Shown here: one piece after another, positions 11,059-21,260 of the stretch
Layout of the letters: every line of letters starts with the position of its first letter
Position numbering within the stretch: position 1 is the stretch's first letter
DNA from: Siphonodentalium dalli
Taxonomy: Eukaryota; Mollusca; Scaphopoda; Gadilida; Siphonodentaliidae
Assembly: GCA_032622095.1 (NCBI GenBank)
Contig: CP136066.1
Location: forward strand, 55,708,609 to 55,772,608
Direction of reading: 5' to 3'
Length of the DNA stretch: 64,000 nt
The notes under the pieces: model-generated
The model's input: the letters and a program-made list of their open reading frames with translations, nothing else
What the model was told of the DNA's origin: nothing
Database searches by the model: none
Made by a program: the position numbers and the translations under genes

Positions 11059-12102
11059 TCTAACGCAGTCTTGCTAGAAGATACTATGTCCATAAACTTC
11101 GCATGGCGAAGGGTATTTAGTTATTCTTAGAACTTTCTTACCACCACACACAAGGTAAAGCCGCATTTCGACCTCGCCGATGGTTTCTGATTTGCACTAG
11201 ACTCCTGCATGAGTAATATTTTGCGAACTTCAGCAGACTTGTTTATCTTTCTGAGCATACTCGTGTTTCCATGTCCGAATAATGCAGATGTGGTATCACA
11301 GCATCCCCATACATGTGCAAACATGACATGGGGAGTTGCAAACTGTCCAGCCTTGCACACGGTGTCGCCGAATCGCTATATGGCAGCACCACCTGCCAGA
11401 TTTCCGAGCATCAGGTTGTCGGCCATGTTAGATTTCCAGTGACGATTCAAACGAAGAATCAGATCTGTATCGTCCGCGATAACCATGACATTTCTTCCAT
11501 GCGAGTCAAACTCTAGGGCACGAGAAACTATCAGAGTATCAACGTCACCACTGCACTGCAGTGAACTGCGTGCCCAAGATCCGATAAGAGGCGCCCTCAA
11601 TTTGATGAACTGACTTTTGTTTCTCTCATTTGGGAGGAAAATTTGCTGGTTATTGTGTGTCATTCAGTGACCCGAACGTCGGCATGTTTTGCAGATCTCC
11701 GGCTGTGCTCGTGATCTTTAATAGACGAGCTATGACCGAACCATCGGACACGATGCAACTCCAGCCATACTTGGTTCGGACTTACTTCAGACAATGCATG
11801 ACTACTTCATTGTATGTTGAGTTTTTGATCCACTTCATTCTATGTAGAAGAGCTTCGCTACCAAGAATGGTCTCAATTCCCTTCTGTGAATATTCGCCTT
11901 CTAGAACGAAATCAGTCAGAGCCTTTGCCATTTCGTGTTTTCGCCAACATTAACGTGGACACCAGCCTGTTTTACTTGTGATGCTGCTGCGTCATCTTAT
12001 TTCCTTATCGATTCATTGTCCGCAGAGTCCGTCTCGACTGGGACAACTTCAGCTATCAACTTATTGAAAAGCGCATAATCAACTAGGTAGAGATCAAGTA
12101 AG
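11059..12102 (-). pseudogene. Central fragment (3 of 4) of the interrupted unknown gene
   Basis: Minus-strand blocks in order are LLDLYLVDYALFNKLIAEVV (near 12095-12040), EGEYSQKGIETILGSEALLH (about 11915-11860), FLPNERNKSQFIKLRAPLIG (about 11640-11580), GDVDTLIVSRALEF (about 11545), VMVIADDTDLILRLNRHW (about 11485), MFAHVWGCCDTTSALFGHG (about 11325) and LNTLRHAKFMDIV (about 11110). The paired acidic motifs GDxDTLIV and ADDTDL, followed by H-x-W-x-x-CDTTSA, recur in uncharacterised multi-copy proteins of invertebrates. The acidic pairs recall PIN/FEN-type nuclease centres, which is inference only. Stops and frameshifts show decay. The left edge carries the LINE duplication and the right edge the MITE duplication. 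Confidence 0.65.
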
Positions 12103-12485
12103 GCTGAATAGGTCACTCTCACCGGTTTTCTGTGATAAAGTTACCCAGGTTCCTAATTTTGTGATAAAGTTACACAGGTTGGTGAGAATTGTGATAAAGT
12201 TACCCAGGTTAAGCAAATATCACAATATCAACTCGATTTAAAAGTGACAGAGGGAAATATTGTTCAGTTTTGGCAAGTAATAGCCCTTATCAAGCATAAA
12301 TTAAGACATATTAGTACTGTAGTTCGTCATTTTGATCACAAAAATCAATAATTTGTTGCTAAACATGAACTATTATTAACCTGGGTAACTTTATCACATT
12401 CTTCTCCAACCTGGGTAACTTTATCACAATTTCAGGAACCTGGGTAACTTTATCACAGAAAACCGGTGAGAGTGACCTATTTAGC
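12103..12485. mobile_element. 383-bp MITE with 3+3 inverted iterons and 9-bp TSD
   Basis: The ends are GCT-G/A-AATAGGTCACTC and then ACCGGTTTTCT, inverted at both termini, flanked by a perfect 9-bp duplication TCAAGTAAG (12094-12102 and 12486-12494). Each end carries three tandem copies of GTGATAAAGTTACCCAGG (left about 12131-12212; right inverted about 12388-12460). They look like repeated transposase-binding sites. A 9-bp TSD fits Mutator-like elements best. No ORF was found. It interrupts the unknown pseudogene. Confidence 0.85.
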
Positions 12486-13094
12486 TCAAGTAAGACCCTC
12501 GACACTGCGTTTCAATATATCATGGGTCGCTGTACCAACCCCTTCAGTACTACAGTATTAAATCTTCAGAGCCAACACACTATGTTCATCGACTTAGAGG
12601 TTATTGTGTTTACCGCCTTGAACCACAAAATCTAATCGAAAGGGACACATGGGGTTTGGATGTTCAATCTACGTACATATTCCTCAACATACATGATTGT
12701 AGAGTAAATGATGGGACGGAACAGAACATCTTATTTCTCAGCGATCAGTGTCGTCCAGCGAGCAAGCACTTTGCATGAAACCTGACCAGTTCGAGCTAGT
12801 TGTTTCACTCTTACTGAACAAACATGCTGAGGACCACATGCGATCCGTGCTGTGATCAGATGGGAGGGTGCAGGGAGTGGCCAAACGAAGATGAGTTTTC
12901 AGTTTGATATTGGAAATTCCTTTGCCAATATCATCAACATATTTAGGGACGGACGCTCCTTTGTCAATCATGAGCACATCAACCCTCAATCGCCTTTGTC
13001 TCATGAACACATATCATGGTCAGTGGCGGTGGATTCATGGGTGTACAAATTACAATCATTCCCATTCCAAGGAAGGTCCCCCTGCCATCCAAAG
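12486..13094 (-). pseudogene. N-terminal-half fragment (2 of 4) of the interrupted unknown gene
   Basis: On the minus strand the fragment begins LDGRGTFLGMGMIVICTP (from about 13090), continuing directly from fragment 1 once the foldback element and one AAG copy are removed. After a frameshift come RVDVLMIDKGASVPKYVDD, GISNIKLKTHLRLATP and NWSGFMQSACSLDD (12960-12740). Further damaged coding (IQTPCVPFDLDF) runs towards the MITE. No catalytic motif was recognised. The fragment is bounded by the foldback TSD on one side and the MITE TSD on the other. Confidence 0.62.
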
Positions 13095-15330
13095 TAGTCC
13101 AGGAGATATTGGTCGACCTCTGCACCCCCCCCAGGACTTAACTTCACCCCAATAATTTTCTTCCTTAAGGTCTCCTCTAATTTTTTTCACTTGTTAACAA
13201 GAAAAAAAAGTGGCCGCAGAGACTCCAGACAAGATGGCGTCCATCATGGCGGCCATTTTTTTTAAATGCACCAGGTCTCTTTGATCGCCGATATAGTAAA
13301 GATGATGTCACATACCGTCTTGTTTTCCGCTCGATTCGTTATGCTAATATACAATCCTTACAAATTAGTTAAAAATCCGACACCAGAATCCAATATGGCG
13401 GCCAAGATGGCCGCCGAAATGTGAAAATATGCTATTTTTCTGACATGTTACCACCTTTCGATTGTCTCTGTTTGAAAATGTTAGAATTTTTGCGTCATGT
13501 TATACATTTATCATATAGAGGAGTCATTGGCGAACACATGGGGACCATAATATGCATTCATTGCGGGATATTTTTGTCCGATATCACGTTTTCCCAAATG
13601 CCGGTATCATAGGTCAAAGCCGAATCTCCGTTAATAACGCGATGTTATGTTTCGAATCAATGAATGTCATTGCTATTATAACAACACCCATGCATATATA
13701 TGTGCAGGAGATACTCGAGCTAGGATTCCTCTTATACCTAAGTTGAGGAATATTTACCCAAATCCAAGATGGCGGCCAAAATGGCCACCAGAAATAAAAA
13801 ATCGCTGATTTTAACAACAGTGAGCATTATTGTCATGACAACTCCACACCTGCTTACTATTGTAAGTTGGGAACACTTAGGCGAAGAACTTTCCTTGTAC
13901 CATATCCAAATAAAAGTCCCCCAAATCCAAAATGGTGCCCACAATGGCGGACAGATTTTGAAAAATCACCGAAATTCTCTCATATTCACATCATTGGGCA
14001 TTATTGTCGAGACAACTCCATCCATGCGTACAATTGAGTTGGAAATACTGAGATGAGGTAATTACATTACATCTCATGCAAGAAATTGTTTTCCAAATCG
14101 AAGATGGCGGCCAAAATGGCGACCGAAATTTGAAAACAAGTCTACATTCCTTTACTTTCTTACGATGGGCGTTATTGTTTCGCGATTTCTATCCACCATT
14201 ACATGTTGATATGGAATAGTAACATGAAGTATTCATTCGGGTTTGGCAATTGATACTCACAGCCAAGATCGCTGCTAAATTGGCGGTTAGAAATTGAAAA
14301 GAAATCGATAATTTCACATATTAATTTCAACTTTTTGTCATAATATCGGTATGTATGACGAAACTGTATATAAACCATCTACTAGTTCAACTTAAAGTTA
14401 TCAAAACGCATAACATAGCTCGTATCCTTCTGGAAAGATGAAAAACCACCATTAATATCGCGATGTGGCATTTCGAAATCCAGTCTCCACTTAGCGCCGA
14501 TAATGGCCGTAAGCGTAGGTGCGCCGAATAGTTATATAAGAACAATTACCTGATAACAGATTCTGATTTGCCACGTCACGTCCATAATTATCTGGATCAG
14601 CTTCCATTTCTTTGTCTGATAAATCTAGGTCGCTCACACCGACAAAGTATTCACCACTTCCTGGGAGTAGGGTCCCTCTAATCATAACGTTTCAAACAAT
14701 TCATTTTCCGGTGTCTAGCTTACGATTTTAAATATTTGCTAAATATGATATTTGTCCATCATCTTGAACTAGGAAGGCATATGGCCGATGAGTACAAGCT
14801 TACAGAAGGTCATCTCTATGTATGTGTCTCATACCCATGGGATAACGGCGTGTACACCTGGCGAACCAGTTAGCTAGTCACTTCTCAATAGATTGTTCGT
14901 CAACACACACTTAGCGAACGCATTGGCATATGTGGACAACTTCGACAGTGTTTCGAAGGTTGCTAGCTGTCTCATTCCATTGGACAGATGTCTATCGGCT
15001 AAGGAGAAGACCCTAGTGTACAGACTACCCACACTTCTTGACCATTATCATTATCCGAAGCAAACTGTGTGACGCCCCGCAGTTGTCTCGTCGAATATCT
15101 CCCAGCAGAGAAGAACAATGCTCGTGGTGCTAGTTTGTGGACATGCGCCATGATAGTGGGAATGAAATGGGCCACTGTATACACCACCCCTACACCTGGT
15201 GTATGTTTAATATATCGAATGTCATGCGTGTCGGTTTTATTTGGTGTGGTAAGATTGTATTTCCACATCCGTTTCGAAGCCTTTCTGATTCAACTACGTA
15301 CACTTTTGTCTGGATAATACTATGCTAGCC
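13095..15330 (+). repeat. left arm of the foldback element
   Basis: The outer 1.4 kb matches the right arm inverted with high identity, for example aggacttaacttcacccc and gagactccagacaagatgg. Further in, identity falls, but anchors persist: gtgcgccgaatagtt against aactaatcggcgcac-type sequence, ggataacggcgtgtacacctgg, and cacatccgtttcgaagcc. ATGGCGG motifs lie near 13231, 13393, 13768, 13932, 14103 and 14269. Confidence 0.8.
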
Positions 15331-15849
15331 TCCCTCAAAACAGTCGGATGGACTAAAGGATAATGTCTTTATAGCATGAATGTATGCGTGTTTTGTTATC
15401 CTCTCTCGGGGATAGTGTCAGTATGTGGGCGGTATTATTCAAGAAAATGTCAGGAACTGTGGTGCATTTATTTCACTATGTATTTAAAGAACAATTTACA
15501 GTCTCGATGGCAATGGCTGTGGACGTTGGGGAACGCGACCTTTATGATCATATAGCTTTATATATAACTTTAGAATATAGTAGTTAATGTCTCGTGCAGG
15601 AAAATGGTCGCAATGGTGATGTTACCAAGAAATCACTTGGTGTACCAACGTTTGTTGAACTGAATGCAAGAGCTCATCAACGTAACATTCCTCTGGATGT
15701 TATTCGCGTTGAATATTTCACCCTTTTGTTGATGGCATTTGTACTTTCTTGAACCATACCACCCAGCGTGAGTATGACATATCAACCAACTATCAAAGGT
15801 ATCGCCTTTAAGACTACACCCAGTCTTGGTGGGGTTTATACACCAGTAG

Positions 15850-18489
15850 CCAATGGCATACTCCTGGTCCAGTTCAAGAACGGCTTCCAAACGGATGGGA
15901 ACATACAATCTTAGCATACAAGGAAAGCAAAGCCACACATGAGATCCTGTCTGAATCTAAAACATAACAAAATAAGGGGCGGTGCAGTCATGGTCCAATT
16001 TCATTTCCACTATCATGACACATACCCACAAACTAGCACCGTGTGTATTGTTATCACCTGCTTGGATCTGTTCGGTGAGACGATTGCTGGACGCCAACAA
16101 GCTTGTTCTTATGATCACGTTCAAGGAGTTTGGGTATATTATGCATTATGGTCATCTACGCCTTAGCAGAAATACACCCGTCAACTGTCGGGCTTTCAAC
16201 ATTCGAAGCCATATACAAAAGTTGTCCGGGTACGTCAGTGCATTAGATGAGTATGTGAATTGATGAACCATATATTGAGAAGTGGCTGTTTGGGAATATC
16301 ACCAGGTGTGCACGTTGTTATCCCCATTAGGCCACCAAAGCTGACAATACGCAGATAGATAGGTCCTTCTGAAAGCTAGTATATGCATCGACCGAATACC
16401 TTTATAGTGTATCGCACAAGATGACGCATAGACCCCATATATAGCATCTGAATTATACCATGAGCTATACCACGAATGAAGCTCGCTAAGAATTCCAAGC
16501 TTTCGAAACAAACACTGAGCTGGACACGGCATATGTATTGTTTGAAACATTCCGATTAGTGGCACCCTTCTACAAAGAAGAGTAATGAACTGTTGTTGTG
16601 AGTGAGATAGATTAATCTGACGAAGAGACGGAAACGAGTCTAGATAATGTTGAATGTGGCAATTCAGAATAAGCTGTTGTTTTGATTCTTGGAAGTCATA
16701 ATATGACTAATCGGCGCACCTATATACGGTTACGGCCAGTATGAGCCCTTAGTGGAGAATGGATTTTGAAATGCCACATCGCGATTGTGAGTTTTCATCC
16801 TTCCAAAAGACTACGACTTACATTGGAACTAATAGATGGCTTATAGTATGTACCGTTTCGTTTATACAAATCAATATTATGACATAAAGTTGAAATGAGT
16901 ATGTGATAACATCGGCTTCTTTTCAATTTCTGCCCACCAGTTTGGCCGCCATATTGAATATGAGTATCACTTGCCAAACCCTAATGAATACATCATACAT
17001 ATCAACATGTAATGGTGGTTAGAAATCGCGAAACAATAACGCACATCGTAAGAAAGTAAAGGAATGTAGACTTGTTTTCAAATTTCGGTCGCCATTTTGG
17101 CCGCCATCTTCGATTTGGAAAACAATTTCTTGCATGAGATGTAATGTAATTTTTTGATAACGTTTTGATAACTTTAAGTTGAACTAGTAGATGGTTTATG
17201 TACAGTTTCGTCATACATACCGATATTATGACAAAAAGTTGAAATTAATATGTGAAATTATCGATTTCTTTTCAATTTCTAGCCGCCAATTTAGCAGCGA
17301 TCTTGGCTGTGAGTATCAATTGCCAAACCCGAATGAATACTTCATGTTACTATTCCATATCAACATGTAATGGTGGATAGAAATCGCGAAACAATAACGC
17401 CCATCGTAAGAAAGTAAAGGAATGTAGACTTGTTTTCAAATTTCGGTCGCCATTTTGGCCGCCATCTTCGATTTGGAAAACAATTTCTTGCATGAGATGT
17501 AATGTAATTACCTCATCTCAGTATTTCCAACTCAATTGTACGCATGGATGGAGTTGTCTCGACAATAATGCCCAATGATGTGAATATGAGAGAATTTCGG
17601 TGATTTTTCAAAATCTGTCCGCCATTGTGGGCACCATTTTGGATTTGGGGGACTTTTATTTGGATATGGTACAAGGAAAGTTCTTCGCCTAAGTGTTCCC
17701 AACTTACAATAGTAAGCAGGTGTGGAGTTGTCATGACAATAATGCTCACTGTTGTTAAAATCAGCGATTTTCGGCGATTTTTTATTTCTGGTGGCCATTT
17801 TGGCCGCCATCTTGGATTTGGGTAAATATTTCCTCAACTCAGGTATAAGAGGAATCCTAGCTCGAGTATCTCCTGCAAATATATATGCATGGGTGTTGTT
17901 ATAATAGCAATGACATTCATTGATTCGAAACATAACATCGCGTTATTAACGGAGATTCGGCTTTGACCTATGATACCGGCATTTGGGAAAACGTGATATC
18001 GGACAAAAATATCCCGCAATGAATGCATATTATGGTCCCCATGTGTTCGCCAATGACTCCTCTATATGATAAATGTATAACATGACGCAAAAATTCTAAC
18101 ATTTTCCAACAGAGACAATCGAAAGGTGGTAACATGTCAGAAAAATAGCATATTTTCACATTTCGGCGGCCATCTTGGCCGCCATATTGGATTCTGGTGT
18201 CGGATTTTTGGCTAATTTGTAAGGGTTGTATATTAGCATAACGAATCGAGCGGAAAACAAGACGGCATGTGACATCATCTTTACTATAACGGCGATCAAA
18301 GAGACCTGGTGCATTTAAACAAAATGGCCGCCATGATGGACGCCATCTTGTCTGGAGTCTCTGCGGCCACTTTTTTTTCTTGTTAACAAGTGAAAAAAAT
18401 TAGAGGAGACCTTAAGGAAGAAAATTATTGGGGTGAAGTTAAGTCCTGGGGGGGGGGGGTGCAGAGGTCGACCAATATCTCCTGGACTA
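15850..18489 (-). repeat. right arm of the foldback element
   Basis: This is the inverted counterpart of 13095-15330. It is longer because a segment of about 360 bp is tandemly duplicated (16790-17510). The G-run at about 18450-18459 mirrors the C-run at about 13125-13132 of the left arm. Confidence 0.8.
16790..17510. repeat. tandem duplication of about 360 bp in the right arm
   Basis: Two units share caatttct...gccgcca, gccaaaccc-aatgaatac, catgtaatggtgg and gcatgagatgtaatgtaat. The second unit (17150-17510) is close to the single unit of the left arm; the first is more diverged. Confidence 0.75.
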
Positions 18490-18780
18490 AAGTTGCTATG
18501 TTGTGGTCGACATTATCCAGGCACTGGGTGAACAGTCAGTTAGTATTTGACTGGACGTTTCGGTTTAACAGACGGATTGCTTGTATCACTCAACTTCTTT
18601 GTTGGCAACAGAGAATCCCAACCGAGATTACTCGTTCACTAGTAATTTGGAACCAAACACAGGGTTAATTTCTATGCCAAGTCCGAACAGTGATGATGTT
18701 ATAACCAAACGTGGACACGCGCCCTGCACAATGGAATGGTCGATGCTATTCTGCTTGATATCGGACGGAATTAAAATCTT
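18490..18780 (-). pseudogene. N-terminal fragment (1 of 4) of the interrupted unknown gene
   Basis: The minus strand reads IPSDIKQNSIDHSIVQGACP and LVITSSLFGLGIEINPVFGS, then an in-frame TAA, SRLGFSVANKEVE, and in another frame FTQCLDNVDHNIATLDG, which crosses the foldback insertion site. The block LFGLGI...GSKLL-x-x-L-x-x-LGFSV-x-x-x-EV and the motif NVDHN-x-x-TLDG belong to the same uncharacterised invertebrate family as fragments 2-4 (from memory). The frame closes just beyond 18780, perhaps at an intron or the gene start. Confidence 0.6.
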
Positions 18781-19493
18781 GAGTATGCTTTATTTTGGAT
18801 TTTTTAAAAGACTAAATATAAAGTACATACACTTAGTTGTTAATACATATATATCATATAATCATACTATATCTTGAATAAGAAGGAACATATAATTACG
18901 AACACAGAATATACATTCAGGTTCGATCACTCGAATTCGGTAAATGATGACGTTATTCGCCGAGTTTAGTTGAAATTGAAAAGCTTCAAATTCGCCATCA
19001 ATCGAAGTGGTCCCTAGCGTTACTATCAATAATGTCTAATTGCAGTAAAATTATCAACGTATACACTCGACAGCACACATTTAGCTACGTATTTTAAATT
19101 ATTTGATATGGATCGTATATATTCTGCAATAATAATCCATGAAAATCGACAAAAAAATCCACGAAATAACGATTAGGGTCTGTTCGTTTACATAACTGTA
19201 TTGGACAGCGTGTAATCTGGTCTGCTCATTTACAGAACTATGGCATGTAATCCATGATCAATAATCTGGATTCTCCCACGAAATAACGACTCTGCGTATA
19301 TTGTCACCGTTAGGTTTCAACAGGAAACGTGTGACCATCGACGTATATTATAGATCGACTCATAAAAAAACTACTTTTACTACTTTCACAATCAGAGATA
19401 TAAAATCGAAATGATAAATAAGAAACAACTGTGAACAATGTGAACTATTGCTTACACAACTGCAGTGACATGCGTTATGGCGTTCTATGATAA
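18781..19493. other. no gene recognised
   Basis: This AT-rich sequence contains a short direct repeat (ccacgaaataacga near 19158 and 19277). Nothing in it resembles coding sequence or element ends. Confidence 0.5.
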
Positions 19494-20324
19494 CAGGGCC
19501 TGGAACCTACGTCATAAAACCGAGTTTTTCACCGAAAAATGGCGGCTGCTCGGTGCGACTCGAAGTAAGTATTTATCGTTTTTGCAAACTATGTACATAA
19601 ACCACTAAAAAAATCATTGCTTATGAGCTGTAAAACATTGTTTGCTAGCTCACAGTCATCTATACCGAGATATATATGTAACGGTTGTAAAGATTATCGC
19701 GTTCAGGTGGTTTCCGTCACCAATTTTCGAGGCATGTTTCAGAGTTTTGAAATGGTAACGCCTACATTGACTTATAAAACTGGAATTGTGACATAAATGG
19801 TAACGCCTACATATAGTCAACATTTTATTCCAAAATTGGCAATTTGGCTGAATTCTTTCTTTCACTTGCCGAATATCACAATTAGTTTTAGGACTAGTGA
19901 GTAGTGTATGCCTTCACAGTTAATGGAACTTATGGCAGCGCAAGAGTATAATTCTTCCCTCGCTATAAGATCCCCGAATATTGCCGAGGCGAATCGGTAT
20001 ATATAGGCTCAAAAGTAGACTACTTCACTTGTGGCAGTCTAATTAATACGTTTTTCACGGAATAACTATCACAAGGCATAAATGAATAAAATAATAAGTA
20101 ATTATATGACCTTTATATATCAATATTATTATAGGGAATAAGAAAAAGGGTCATTCTGGTTGATTCATCATATACATGTATAATTATAGGCTAAAATAAA
20201 CCAAACTTTGATAAATGAATAGATCGCAATATCGCCACTGCTTGAGTTGAACCAGGAAGAAGCTTTAAGTTGTATTATTCATTTTTTTTCTTCAAATTCA
20301 AATGTTTCTGAAATTAATAAAAGA

Positions 20325-20510
20325 AAAAACTTTTAAAGTGATGTGAAACACTCCGGTAAGGTGATCGAATAGAAGTGGAGAATAATCTTGTTCAAAGTAG
20401 TTATTTTTACAAATGTTATATCTAAATTGACAACACACACCGTCATTCTTATATACTAATTAAATGCAGTGACTGCCGATGGCGAAATCGTTTATTTCGA
20501 CACGACTCAG
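20325..20510 (+). repeat. dispersed repeat R1, copy 1
   Basis: The block gtgatgtgaaacactccggt, with gaataatctt and further matches to about 20510, recurs at 40960-41180 (same strand) and at 48395-48490 (opposite strand). It is non-coding and lies within the E1 interior. Confidence 0.7.
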
Positions 20511-20939
20511 TCTCATATCGCTGACATTTGTCAATATATGCACATAACATGTAGAATTGAAGGTAATAGAAAATAATTTGACATATTATATATCAATACT
20601 ATCGGATTCAGCATTCAATGATGCATGCATATATCGCAAGATGCCAGTGATGATAGCCGTCTGAAGTCGACAGAAATCGCAATGTAACTTATACCGATTG
20701 TATAGATGGGAAACTACATAGTACATCCCTGCCAGTCATTTTCTGAGGCCTTTGTGTATTCTCGCCATAACGGAAAAGCCCAACACCAAAAAAACACGCG
20801 TGGTCTGGAATTCTACGGGTTCACAACAAACGCTAAAACCAGCGGGTGTCTATAACCGGGTATTATGAAACTTTCGGAAAGGAAATACTCTGAATGATAA
20901 GGGGAATTGTTTTTGGTTAGGTATACACATAGATATATG

Positions 20940-21260
20940 GTTATTATACCGCCCAATATTAGTCGGCGGGTATATAGTTGACGTCTCGAGCCGTCCGTCC
21001 GTACAATCATTTTGCATTATAACTCAAGAGTCGGTTGTCATATTTTTATGCCCTATGGCATGGTGACGGACCAGAAATGGGGAACGAATATGCATAATAT
21101 CACGGGTTGTGACTATTAATGCCTACCAGAGTTATGGGCCGTGTCGACTTCGTGAAATTCAGTCAGTATACAAAGCTTTTGCAATATAAGTTAAGTGTCG
21201 GTTGTCGAATTTTGATGTGGTTTGATATGGTGATAGACCAGAATGAAGAATTGAATGTCA
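20940..21260. repeat. molluscan-type GTCCGTCC repeat with duplicated block
   Basis: The string gagccgtccgtccgtacaat is followed by two related blocks, aactcaagagtcggttgtc...ggtgacggaccagaa (21020-21075) and taagttaagtgtcggttgtc...ggtgatagaccagaa (21188-21243). Strings of this kind are common in dispersed repeats of molluscs (memory). Confidence 0.5.

Larger units (their letters stand above)
13095..18489. mobile_element. giant foldback element (5.4 kb) with 3-bp TSD
   Basis: Nearly the whole element is a palindrome. The outer ends TAGTCCAGGAGATATTGG (13095) and CCAATATCTCCTGGACTA (to 18489) are perfect inverted repeats, flanked by AAG (13092-13094 and 18490-18492). Excising it rejoins the host pseudogene frame (NVDHNIATLDG), which proves the boundaries. 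The arms run about 13095-15330 and 15850-18489, with well-matched outer parts (about 1.4 kb) and diverged inner parts. Each arm carries several AAGATGGCGGCC-type motifs. No intact transposase is visible. The superfamily is unassigned; a 3-bp TSD occurs in PIF/Harbinger, CACTA and Zator, but the termini do not plainly match any of them. Confidence 0.85.

Noticed and set aside
13614-18159. Mirrored ORFs of 60-130 codons in the foldback arms as genes
   Set aside because: Each occurs twice because of the palindrome, includes the ATGGCGG motif units and shows no recognisable domain.
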